Source: an uncultured Clostridium sp.
GTDB taxonomy: Bacteria > Bacillota > Clostridia > TANB77 > CAG-508
DNA length: 5,077 bases
Reading direction: 5' to 3'
NCBI GenBank assembly: GCA_900555615.1
Contig: USMB01000056.1
Coordinates: 1-5,077 of the forward strand
Positions 1-4,869 of this stretch are shown one piece after another; position 1 is the stretch's first letter, and each line of letters starts with the position of its first letter. The notes beneath the pieces were generated by a model. It made no database searches. It saw only the letters and a program-made list of their open reading frames with translations, and was not told the origin of the DNA. The translations under genes and the position numbers were made by a program.

Positions 1-265
1 CTACTGTCTCATAAAACTTATCTACTACTTTGTGCAAATGGTTATTTTCTTTTTCTAAACTTCTTATTTTACTTTTATATTTCCATTCCATATCAAATTC
101 TTTTTCATAACTATATTGTGGTGATTTTAGTGAATAGTTTAAATATGACTTTTCTTTATCTATATTATTATTTGAATAATTTCTGTTTCTTCTTTCGTTG
201 TGTCTAAATATTCCCTTTAGATTTTCTCTTTTGTATTTTGTATTTCTTATTATTGCATAACTCAT
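1..265 (-). CDS. mob: MobV/Pre-family plasmid relaxase, N-terminal part, cut by window edge, possibly internally deleted
   Basis: The frame is open from the ATG at 265 to the window edge: 88 codons without a stop. It begins MSYAIIRNTKYK and continues with an HNERRNRNYSNNNID stretch and then LNYSL. This matches the N-terminal signature of Mob/Pre (MobV) relaxases (HN.R...SN..ID....LNY.L), which nick oriT to start plasmid transfer. A strong SD, AAAGGAGG (279-272), sits 6 bases before the ATG and fixes the start. An oriT-like site lies just upstream, as in pMV158-type plasmids. The oddity is that after about residue 58 (EKEFD) the protein becomes a charged coiled coil (KIRSLEKENNHLHKVVDKF). That resembles the C-terminal tail of this family rather than the usual core leading to the HxDExxPHxH metal motif. 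An in-frame internal deletion is inferred but not proven, because the 3' end is outside the window. Family call is firm; intactness is doubtful. Confidence 0.82.
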   Translation of the reverse strand, partial: MSYAIIRNTKYKRENLKGIFRHNERRNRNYSNNNIDKEKSYLNYSLKSPQYSYEKEFDMEWKYKSKIRSLEKENNHLHKVVDKFYETV

Positions 266-271
266 TTATAA

Positions 272-279
272 CCTCCTTT
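272..279 (-). promoter_or_regulatory. Strong ribosome binding site of the mob gene
   Basis: The minus strand reads AAAGGAGG, a near-perfect anti-SD match, 6 bases before the ATG at 265. It decides the start of the mob frame and shows that the reading frame was once efficiently translated. Confidence 0.85.
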
Positions 280-304
280 GCTTCAGCTAGTTTCTCTCTT
301 GTGC

Positions 305-316
305 TACTAGCTAGTA
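305..316. repeat. Perfect 12-bp palindrome in the mob leader
   Basis: TACTAGCTAGTA equals its own reverse complement. Its AGCTAGT part recurs at 285-291, 24 bases away. It lies between the oriT-like hairpin and the mob ribosome binding site. A regulator or relaxosome-protein site is possible, but nothing in the sequence names a binding protein. Confidence 0.45.
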
Positions 317-360
317 AGACATATTCGTTTCTTAAATTCTGTTATTTTTTAATTGTCTTG

Positions 361-410
361 TAACACACTACAACACTTTTTAGCCTACCGCTTCAAAAAG
401 TGTTAGTGTG
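361..410 (-). other. oriT: Candidate MobV-type origin of transfer (oriT) with predicted nick site
   Basis: On the minus strand an outer arm CACACT (410-405) and inner arm AACACTTTTT (404-395) pair with AAAAAGTGTT (381-372) and AGTGTG (369-364). There is a 2-base bulge and a 13-base loop. The strand then runs TAGTGTG followed by TTA. Known MobV oriTs (pMV158 type) have the same layout: an inverted repeat whose 3' arm runs into TAGTGTG/TTA, with the nick after the last G. By analogy the nick here would fall between 364 and 363. The site lies upstream of the MobV-type gene, its usual place. The call rests on remembered family sequence, not alignment. Confidence 0.7.
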
Positions 411-424
411 GCAGGAGTTCCTGC
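411..424. repeat. Short GC-richer hairpin next to the oriT-like site
   Basis: GCAGGA and TCCTGC are perfect 6-bp arms separated by only GT, directly abutting the oriT-like hairpin. It is the most GC-rich stem of the hairpin block at 364-543. The role is unknown; it could help present the oriT or serve as part of a single-strand replication origin. Confidence 0.5.
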
Positions 425-433
425 ACCCTTTCC

Positions 434-467
434 ACTCAAAATAAAAAAGCCAATTTTTATTTTGAGT
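434..467. repeat. 14-bp perfect AT-rich inverted repeat
   Basis: ACTCAAAATAAAAA (434-447) pairs with TTTTTATTTTGAGT (454-467) around the loop AGCCAA. The arms match on either strand. It sits in the gene-free stretch between the rep-like gene and mob. It may be a terminator-like or single-strand-origin hairpin; the T-rich part is inside the arm rather than after it, so a classic terminator is less likely. Confidence 0.6.
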
Positions 468-468
468 A

Positions 469-494
469 CTAAAAAACTATAAATAGTTTTTTAG
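469..494. repeat. 12-bp perfect AT-rich inverted repeat
   Basis: CTAAAAAACTAT (469-480) and ATAGTTTTTTAG (483-494) are perfect arms with a 2-base centre (about 10 bp with a 6-base loop in RNA). It is one base from the preceding inverted repeat at 434-467, making a tandem pair of AT-rich stems downstream of the rep-like gene. Confidence 0.6.
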
Positions 495-496
495 GC

Positions 497-543
497 AAAT
501 TAAAAGAGATTAGTTATACATTTGAAGTAGCACTAATCTCTTT
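497..543 (-). terminator. Likely terminator overlapping the 3' end of the rep-like gene
   Basis: On the minus strand AAAGAGATTAGT (543-532) pairs perfectly with ACTAATCTCTTT (514-503) around a 17-base loop that contains the last codons and stop of the rep-like gene. The second arm ends in TTT and continues as TAATTT, a modest U-rich tail. The position at the gene end fits an intrinsic terminator, though the tract is short. Confidence 0.5.
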
Positions 544-1059
544 ATAATTTGCATATAAGCTATCCCAATTGAAGTCATCGTAATTTCTGTCACTTCTATA
601 TGGAATATTTTTCTTTTTATGTGTGTTTTCTTTATTATAATTATTTTTATTTTTTATATTATTTATTATATCTTTGTCATTATCACCTATAGGGTATAGT
701 TGTTTTTGACTATCTAAATCGTTATTTATACCTATACTCTCTAGGTATTTTTGACTATACCTATTAATATTTTCAACTATAGGTAAAATTTGTCTTTCTT
801 CTATTTCTTTACTATCTGTTTTATATTTTAATTTAACACTTATATATTCTTTTTCTTTTAGAGAACTTATAATTTTTGATACTCTATCAGATGTTACATT
901 TACTATATTTGCAATATATTTATTGCTTGCAAAACAACTTTTAGTTTCTTCACTTAAATATAAAATCATTGATAATATTATTTTTTCTTTATCTGATAAA
1001 TTTTCATTTAGTAAAATTTCTACTGGTATCCATAGTCCTTTTAATTTTTGTGTTGCCAT
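514..1059 (-). CDS. Small winged-helix replication initiator-like protein of a mobile element
   Basis: The protein is 181 residues. The N-terminal half (about 6-75) reads like the HTH_36-type winged helix found in Gram-positive plasmid and integrative-element initiators: WIPVEILLNENLSDKEKIIL, then CFASNKYIA and a recognition-helix region NVTSDRVSKIISSLKEKEYI (about 54-73). The rest is Asn/Lys-rich and low in complexity, ending with a YDDFNWDSLYANY motif near residues 160-172 that I associate with such element proteins from memory. Residues 101-130 are two 15-residue imperfect repeats (SQK.L..IG.N) encoded by iteron-like DNA. An AAAGGAG is present, but 12 bases before the ATG, longer than ideal. 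No catalytic nicking motif is visible, so a theta-type or accessory initiator is more likely than a rolling-circle nickase. A transcriptional regulator is the alternative. Confidence 0.6.
   Translation of the reverse strand: MATQKLKGLWIPVEILLNENLSDKEKIILSMILYLSEETKSCFASNKYIANIVNVTSDRVSKIISSLKEKEYISVKLKYKTDSKEIEERQILPIVENINRYSQKYLESIGINNDLDSQKQLYPIGDNDKDIINNIKNKNNYNKENTHKKKNIPYRSDRNYDDFNWDSLYANYKEISATSNV
685..780 (-). repeat. Iteron-like repeats inside the rep-like gene, possible replication origin
   Basis: Plus-strand units start ACCTAT and end with an A/T run and ACTAT. Two are 29 bases (685-713 and 730-758, starts 45 bases apart, exactly 15 codons); a third is shorter (759-780, 22 bases). 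Shared parts are ACCTAT, a variable middle, then (G/A)TTTTTGACTAT or ATTTTCAACTAT. The units contain small inverted repeats such as CTATA-GGG-TATAG (688-700) and ACCTA...TAGGT (730-746). Several plasmid and phage initiators in Gram-positives have their origin inside the initiator gene, so an origin is a reasonable inference. Simple coding duplication is the alternative. Confidence 0.5.
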
Positions 1060-1106
1060 ATTTTTCTACATCTCCTTTCGCCTTACATTTGATTTTGTTT
1101 CTTTTA

Positions 1107-1135
1107 AAATAATTTTTAGTATAGTTTAAAGTCAA
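1107..1135 (-). promoter_or_regulatory. Candidate promoter of the rep-like gene
   Basis: The minus strand reads TTGACT (1135-1130), a 17-base spacer, then TTATTT (1112-1107). The -35 is good but the -10 is weak. It would give a leader of about 40 bases before the ATG at 1059. In DNA this AT-rich such matches arise easily. Confidence 0.3.
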
Positions 1136-1206
1136 AAAAAAAAAGCCATAAAATTTTACATTTAAGACTTTATTTTTTATTTATTTAAATTCCTTTATCC
1201 ACTCAT

Positions 1207-1590
1207 TTATCTTGAGTCTGTCCGATGTATCCACCAAATATCGCAATCCCCTGGATATGAAAAATTAGCTTTTTTATATTTTCCAATTATTGCTCCTGCA
1301 AGGATTACAGAAGATCTCATTTTTCTCATTAAATTTTCAGAAATTTCATAAGTATGTATTTTACTTGTATCTATAATTATTTTATTATTTTTTTTAGTAA
1401 CTTTCCCTCCTATATCTTTTATTATTTCAAACATTGTTTGAACATCTTGAATATTAGGGACATTATACAATGTTGTTTTTCCTTTTATTAACACTGTTCC
1501 AGCTATTATCGGTAATGCTGCATTCTTAGATCCAGATATTTGAACTTCTCCTTCTAATTTTTTTCCTCCTTGAATTATAAGTTTTGACAT
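1207..1590 (-). pseudogene. murA: 5' fragment of murA (UDP-N-acetylglucosamine 1-carboxyvinyltransferase), truncated at the active-site loop
   Basis: MurA transfers enolpyruvate from PEP to UDP-GlcNAc, the first committed cytoplasmic step of peptidoglycan synthesis, and is normally about 420 residues. Here only 127 codons are open. Residues 1-118 follow the family: GGKKLEGEVQISGSKNAALP with Lys22 and Asn23, the NVPNIQDV segment, RKMRSSV with Arg92, and YPGDCDI with the PEP-binding Cys116. The usual PGGC reads PGDC. After DI the expected GSRPIDLH is replaced by an unrelated WWIHRTDSR and a stop. The domain cannot be active alone, since both alpha/beta domains and the Arg after the Cys loop are needed. 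SD GGGGTG lies 5 bases before the ATG. The break coincides with the start of the mobile-element DNA on the left, so insertion or recombination is inferred. Bacillota often have a second murA copy, which would allow loss. Confidence 0.88.
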
Positions 1591-1634
1591 TTTTTCACCC
1601 CTTTTTCTTTTTTGCTATATTTTATGTAATTTAA

Positions 1635-1663
1635 AATGTATTTGTGAATTTCTATAATTTCAA
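1635..1663 (-). promoter_or_regulatory. Candidate promoter of murA fragment
   Basis: The minus strand reads TTGAAA (1663-1658), a 17-base spacer, then TACATT (1640-1635). It predicts a start near 1628 and a leader of about 37 bases. The -35 abuts the -35 of the divergent promoter for the membrane protein gene. Confidence 0.4.
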
Positions 1664-1692
1664 TTGATTTTTTATTTTTTTTATTATAGAAT
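1664..1692 (+). promoter_or_regulatory. Candidate sigma-A promoter of the CmpB-type gene
   Basis: TTGATT (1664-1669), a 17-base spacer and TAGAAT (1687-1692) precede the SD AAGGA (1708-1712) and the ATG at 1720. The inferred leader is about 20 bases. Spacing is ideal and the -10 differs from consensus at one base. Confidence 0.5.
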
Positions 1693-1719
1693 AATATAAA
1701 ATATGAAAAGGAATAATAT

Positions 1720-2535
1720 ATGGAACAAAAAATAGAAAAAAAGAAATTTACAATATTAGGAATAGATTTATGGGAAATACTAGCTTATTTTATAATTTAT
1801 AGTATAGCTGGCTTTTTTATTGAAACAATGTTTGCACTAGTAAGATATGGTGTACTTGAAAGCAGACAAAGCTTTTTATATGGACCTTTTTGCAGTATCT
1901 ATGGAGTTGGTGCTGTTGTTATGATAATATTTTTACAATACTTCATGAAAAATAGATTTTCACTATTTGTTGGTGGATTTTTTATTGGTTCAATAACTGA
2001 ATATTTAATAAGTTGGATAGGAGAATGCATTTTACATGTAAAGTGGTGGGACTACTCAAATATGCCATTAAATATCAATGGACGTATTTGTATTTACTAT
2101 TCATTTTTCTGGGGAATGTTAGCATTATTTTTAATGAAAGTAATCCATCCTAGAATTAGAAATTTATTAGCATATACTTTAAAAAAATTTAATCCCAAAG
2201 TTGTAAAAACAGTTATAATTGTAACTACAATTTTTATTATAGTTGATTGCTTAATTTCAATATATGCAACAAATTTATTTACAATTCGTATGATAGCTAA
2301 TAATGACTTAAATGTAAAAAATAAAGAAATCATAATATCTTTAAATGATAAAATTAATAATAGCTCATTTAGAAAAAAACTAATTAACACTGTGTTTTCT
2401 GACAAAATTATGCTTGTAACATATCCAAACTTAAAAATTCAACAACTTGATGGTTCTATGGTATATTTTAAAGATTTATTACCAGATATACAGCCTTATT
2501 ACTATAGATTTCAGGATAGAGATTTTTATAAATAA
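1720..2535 (+). CDS. CmpB-type putative ABC transporter permease (multi-pass membrane protein)
   Basis: This is a complete 271-residue protein of the family annotated as putative ABC transporter permease (ABC_trans_CmpB). The true substrate and role are not established, and no ATPase partner is adjacent. About five membrane helices are visible, near residues 17-39, 57-77, 80-104, 124-143 and 162-184. Family motifs seen are SIAGFFIET (28-36), LYGPFCSIYGVG (53-64), SITEYLISWIGE (91-102), WWDYSNMPLNINGRIC (109-124) and FFWG (129-132). The last 85 or so residues are soluble, charged and likely cytoplasmic. The start is supported by AAGGA 7 bases upstream. The gene stands alone, divergent from murA and convergent with the transketolase operon, with its own promoter and terminator, so it looks monocistronic. 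Family assignment is confident; function is not. Confidence 0.88.
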   Translation: MEQKIEKKKFTILGIDLWEILAYFIIYSIAGFFIETMFALVRYGVLESRQSFLYGPFCSIYGVGAVVMIIFLQYFMKNRFSLFVGGFFIGSITEYLISWIGECILHVKWWDYSNMPLNINGRICIYYSFFWGMLALFLMKVIHPRIRNLLAYTLKKFNPKVVKTVIIVTTIFIIVDCLISIYATNLFTIRMIANNDLNVKNKEIIISLNDKINNSSFRKKLINTVFSDKIMLVTYPNLKIQQLDGSMVYFKDLLPDIQPYYYRFQDRDFYK

Positions 2536-2539
2536 AATG

Positions 2540-2572
2540 ACTATATAGAATAAACTATATAGTTGTTTTTTT
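2540..2572 (+). terminator. Intrinsic terminator of the CmpB-type gene
   Basis: ACTATATAG (2540-2548) and CTATATAGT (2555-2563) form a 9-bp stem with an AATAAA loop, followed by TG and seven T. It begins 5 bases after the stop codon. On the minus strand the same stem is followed by CATTTTATTT, so weak action for the convergent operon is possible. Confidence 0.75.
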
Positions 2573-2575
2573 ATA

Positions 2576-2615
2576 TAGTAGGAAAGTTCTCCTTGTAGGA
2601 GGACTTTCTGTACTA
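2576..2615 (+). repeat. Long imperfect hairpin between convergent genes
   Basis: GGAAAGTTCTCC (2581-2592) pairs with GGAGGACTTTCT (2598-2609) around a TTGTA loop. The stem is extended by TAGTA (2576-2580) with TACTA (2611-2615) across a one-base bulge. The two imperfect positions are G-U pairs in plus-strand RNA but A/C mismatches in minus-strand RNA, a hint that the plus-strand RNA is the form that folds. No U tract follows. Function unknown. Confidence 0.55.
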
Positions 2616-2625
2616 GATAAATATG

Positions 2626-2685
2626 GCGAGTCTAAGATTTTCTTAAAATTTGCATTTGATAGAAAATCTTAGACTCGCTTTTTTA
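2626..2685 (+). terminator. 18-bp perfect stem with plus-strand U tract, terminator-like
   Basis: GCGAGTCTAAGATTTTCT (2626-2643) pairs without mismatch with its complement at 2661-2678 around a 17-base loop, followed by six T and TA on the plus strand. It therefore looks like a strong rightward terminator, but the only plus-strand gene nearby already has one at 2540-2572. For the convergent transketolase operon the stem lies just past the stop but lacks a U tract. A backup terminator isolating the two units is the simplest view; it could also end an unrecognised small RNA starting after 2572. Confidence 0.65.
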
Positions 2686-3678
2686 TTTAAAAAATGCTTT
2701 TAATTTCTGTATAAAATTTCTCTTAGGGACTACACTTATTGGTAAACTTTTTTTCATTGCATTTTCTGTTTTCATTATTATATTATTAATATTTAATCCA
2801 TATTTAGATTTTACATCATCTGCAGAACCTGATTCTGTAAATACATCTTCTACTCCCACAAACTCTAATGGTGCATGTTTAGACTCCTTAGCAAGTATTT
2901 CTGCTACTGCACCTCCAAGACCTCCAATTACAGAGTGATTCTCAATAGTTACAACTGCTTTCACTTTATTAGCCATATTTTCTATTAATTCTTCATCAAT
3001 AGGTTTTATTGAAAAAACATTTATCAATTTTCCTTTATAGCCTTTTTCTCTTAATGCCTCAAAACCTTTATAAGCAATACCAGCAGCTGTTCCTTCATAA
3101 ATTAATGCAAAATCATTTCCTTCACTTTTAATTAATTTAGCTTTTCCAATTTTTGAATTCTGCTCAAATTGAACATCTGGCACTTTATCTCTAGCAACTC
3201 TAATATAAACAGGCCCATCATAATCTATCGCTATTTTTAATGCTTCTTTCATTTCTTTTACATTTGATGGAGCTAATATTTTCACATTAGGTATAGAACG
3301 AACTATTGCAATATCTTCATTTGCATGATGTGATGCTCCATCTTTTCCATTATCCATACCTGCATATGTTCCAATCATTTTTATATTGGCATTTGCATAT
3401 GCAGCCTGGCGCAATTGTGTCCAAGCTGTACCTGCTACAAAAATTGCAAAATTAACGTAAAATGGAATTTGTCCTTCTGCAGCCAAACCTGTTGCAATAG
3501 ACATTGCACTAGCTTCTGCAATCCCAGTCTCTACAAATCTTTCTGGAAACTCTTTCTGAAATTCTATAGTTTTTGTAGATTTGGCCAAATCACTATCAAT
3601 TACATATATTCTTTTATCTTCTCTTGCAAACTCACATAAAATTTCACCAATTTTATCTCTTAAACATATCTCTTCCAT
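2683..3678 (-). CDS. tkt: Transketolase, C-terminal subunit (split enzyme)
   Basis: This 331-residue subunit carries the pyrimidine-binding and C-terminal domains of transketolase. Together with the N-terminal subunit encoded upstream it moves two-carbon ketol units between sugar phosphates using thiamine diphosphate (non-oxidative pentose phosphate pathway). Visible landmarks are the FPERFVETGIAE segment with catalytic-type Glu55, an aromatic-rich pocket FYVNFAIF (73-80), WTQLR (86-90), GTYAGMDNGKDGASHHANED (103-122) and PVYIRVARD near 156-164; the C-terminal domain includes TIENHSVIGGLGGAVAE. The ATG abuts the TAA of the preceding gene with no gap, and SD GGGGTG (3690-3685) lies inside that gene, so translation is probably coupled. 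The lysine-rich tail (about the last 20 residues) makes it slightly longer than the usual 305-315. A specialised sugar transketolase rather than the housekeeping one cannot be excluded. Confidence 0.93.
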   Translation of the reverse strand: MEEICLRDKIGEILCEFAREDKRIYVIDSDLAKSTKTIEFQKEFPERFVETGIAEASAMSIATGLAAEGQIPFYVNFAIFVAGTAWTQLRQAAYANANIKMIGTYAGMDNGKDGASHHANEDIAIVRSIPNVKILAPSNVKEMKEALKIAIDYDGPVYIRVARDKVPDVQFEQNSKIGKAKLIKSEGNDFALIYEGTAAGIAYKGFEALREKGYKGKLINVFSIKPIDEELIENMANKVKAVVTIENHSVIGGLGGAVAEILAKESKHAPLEFVGVEDVFTESGSADDVKSKYGLNINNIIMKTENAMKKSLPISVVPKRNFIQKLKAFFK

Positions 3679-4491
3679 TTAATTCACCCCAGCTTTCTCT
3701 AAGTCTTTCATTGCAATTTTATATTCTTCATCACTAATTGCTCCATTATGCCACTTAGGGTTGTTCTCCATAAAAGATACACCTTTTCCTTTAATTGTAT
3801 TGCATATGATTGCTATTGGCTTTTCTTGAACTGTATAAGCCTCATTTAAAGCATTTACAACTTGTTGCATATCATTTCCATCAATCTCTATTGTATGGAA
3901 ATTAAATGCTCTTATTTTATCTGCTAATGGTTCCAAATTCATAGATTTATTTGTTTCGTCATAAGATGAAAACTTATTATAATCAATTATTAAAATTAAA
4001 TTATCTAATTTATAATGAGCAGCTTGTAAAAGTGATTCCCAAATCTGCCCTTCTTGCATTTCGCCATCCCCTACAATAGCATATACATGATGATTATCAT
4101 TTTTATTTCTTTTAGCAATTGCCATTCCAACAGCAATTGAAAGGCCTTGACCTAATAAGCCTGTTGTTGCATCAACCTCTGGTATTGTTCCTGTGTATGG
4201 ATGTCCTTGTAGCCTAGAATTAATAAATCTTAATGTTTTCATCTCCTCATCTTTTATAATACCTTTTGAATTTAATACAGCATATAAAGCTGGAACTGTA
4301 TGTCCTTTTGACAATACTACTTTACTTCTTTGCTCTTCTGCAAAATTTACATCTATTTCATAGATTGCTGTTAGCATGTCTATTATAGATAGTGATCCTC
4401 CTTCATGTCCTGATTTTGCTTCATATATCATATTTATGATACGTTTTCTATTTTCATTTGCTAAATATTTTAAATGATCTATGTCAATCAT
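3679..4491 (-). CDS. tkt: Transketolase, N-terminal subunit (split enzyme)
   Basis: This 270-residue subunit is the thiamine-diphosphate (pyrophosphate-binding) half of transketolase. It shows SGHEGGSLS (27-35) with His29, LSKGHTVPALY with His64, LQGHP with His97, TTGLLGQGLSIAVGMA (109-124) and the cofactor motif GDGEMQEGQIWE (141-152) closing with DYN (170-172). It also has TIKGKG (232-237) and a WHNG His248 near the end. Length is typical for split archaeal and Firmicute enzymes. The start ATG at 4491 follows AAAGGAG by 8 bases, and the gap to the upstream DUF4186 gene is only 15 bases. The C-terminal subunit begins immediately after the stop, consistent with fixed stoichiometry of a heteromer. 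All key residues that I can check are present, so the enzyme should be functional. Confidence 0.94.
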   Translation of the reverse strand: MIDIDHLKYLANENRKRIINMIYEAKSGHEGGSLSIIDMLTAIYEIDVNFAEEQRSKVVLSKGHTVPALYAVLNSKGIIKDEEMKTLRFINSRLQGHPYTGTIPEVDATTGLLGQGLSIAVGMAIAKRNKNDNHHVYAIVGDGEMQEGQIWESLLQAAHYKLDNLILIIDYNKFSSYDETNKSMNLEPLADKIRAFNFHTIEIDGNDMQQVVNALNEAYTVQEKPIAIICNTIKGKGVSFMENNPKWHNGAISDEEYKIAMKDLEKAGVN

Positions 4492-4506
4492 CTAACATTC
4501 TCCTTT

Positions 4507-4869
4507 CTAATCTTTTGTATTATATTCTCTTTTTATCCATTCCATTATAACATTTACTATATATTCAATTTCTTCTTTGTTCAATTCTTTTCCCTTTTCA
4601 ATTCTATGCCATTTATATAAACATCCTCTACAACATGTTGCTGTAGCATGTTGTGCTATAAATACTGGGTGTCCTCTCATTGGTGTCTGTTTTCCATCAT
4701 TTGTTATTGTTTCAGGTCTTAACCTTTTGCTTATAAAGTCAAATGCATGTTCTCGAATTTTGTCCATTCCCTTTTCGTTAATATATTCTATGTCTTTTGG
4801 TTTTAAGTGAAATTTACTTCTAAAATTTGATTTTGATAAATTATTTAATACACTTTCTATGTTTTGCAT
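4507..4869 (-). CDS. DUF4186 family protein, first gene of the transketolase operon
   Basis: This is a complete 120-residue cytoplasmic protein with no signal peptide or membrane helix, recognised as DUF4186, a family without an established function. Typical elements are FRSKFHL (16-22), RGHPVFIAQHATATCCRGCL (65-84) and KWHRI, then a C-terminal helix ending VIMEWIKREY. His67, His74, Cys79, Cys80, Cys83 and His88 are clustered in a way that suggests metal binding (inference). SD GGAG lies 8 bases before the ATG. The stop is 15 bases before the transketolase N subunit, whose SD follows the stop directly, so co-transcription is very likely. A link to sugar-phosphate metabolism is only suggested by this context. 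Confidence 0.85.
   Translation of the reverse strand: MQNIESVLNNLSKSNFRSKFHLKPKDIEYINEKGMDKIREHAFDFISKRLRPETITNDGKQTPMRGHPVFIAQHATATCCRGCLYKWHRIEKGKELNKEEIEYIVNVIMEWIKREYNTKD

Noticed and set aside
685..780. CRISPR array
   Set aside because: Only two or three short imperfect repeats lie here, within a coding frame and without uniform spacers.
923..1129. Plus-strand open frame of 68 codons
   Set aside because: It lies opposite the rep-like gene start, is Phe/Ser/Ile-rich as expected from the complement of Lys/Asn-rich codons, and has no convincing ribosome binding site.
1245..1590. Functional short MurA domain
   Set aside because: The enzyme needs both domains and residues after the Cys loop, and the tail after residue 118 is non-homologous, so it is treated as a broken gene.
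2097..2405. Minus-strand open frame of 102 codons
   Set aside because: It is the antisense shadow of the CmpB-type membrane gene, which has family motifs, SD and terminator. Its hydrophobic look mirrors the opposite strand.
2536..2685. Insertion sequence or miniature transposon between convergent genes
   Set aside because: The inverted repeats are hairpin arms with short loops, and no target-site duplication or transposase remnant is visible.
3415..3639. Plus-strand open frame of 74 codons rich in Cys
   Set aside because: It is antisense to conserved transketolase sequence, and the Cys residues come from complementing Ala/Thr codons.
4577..4810. Plus-strand open frame of 77 codons
   Set aside because: It is antisense to the DUF4186 gene, which has a clear family signature.
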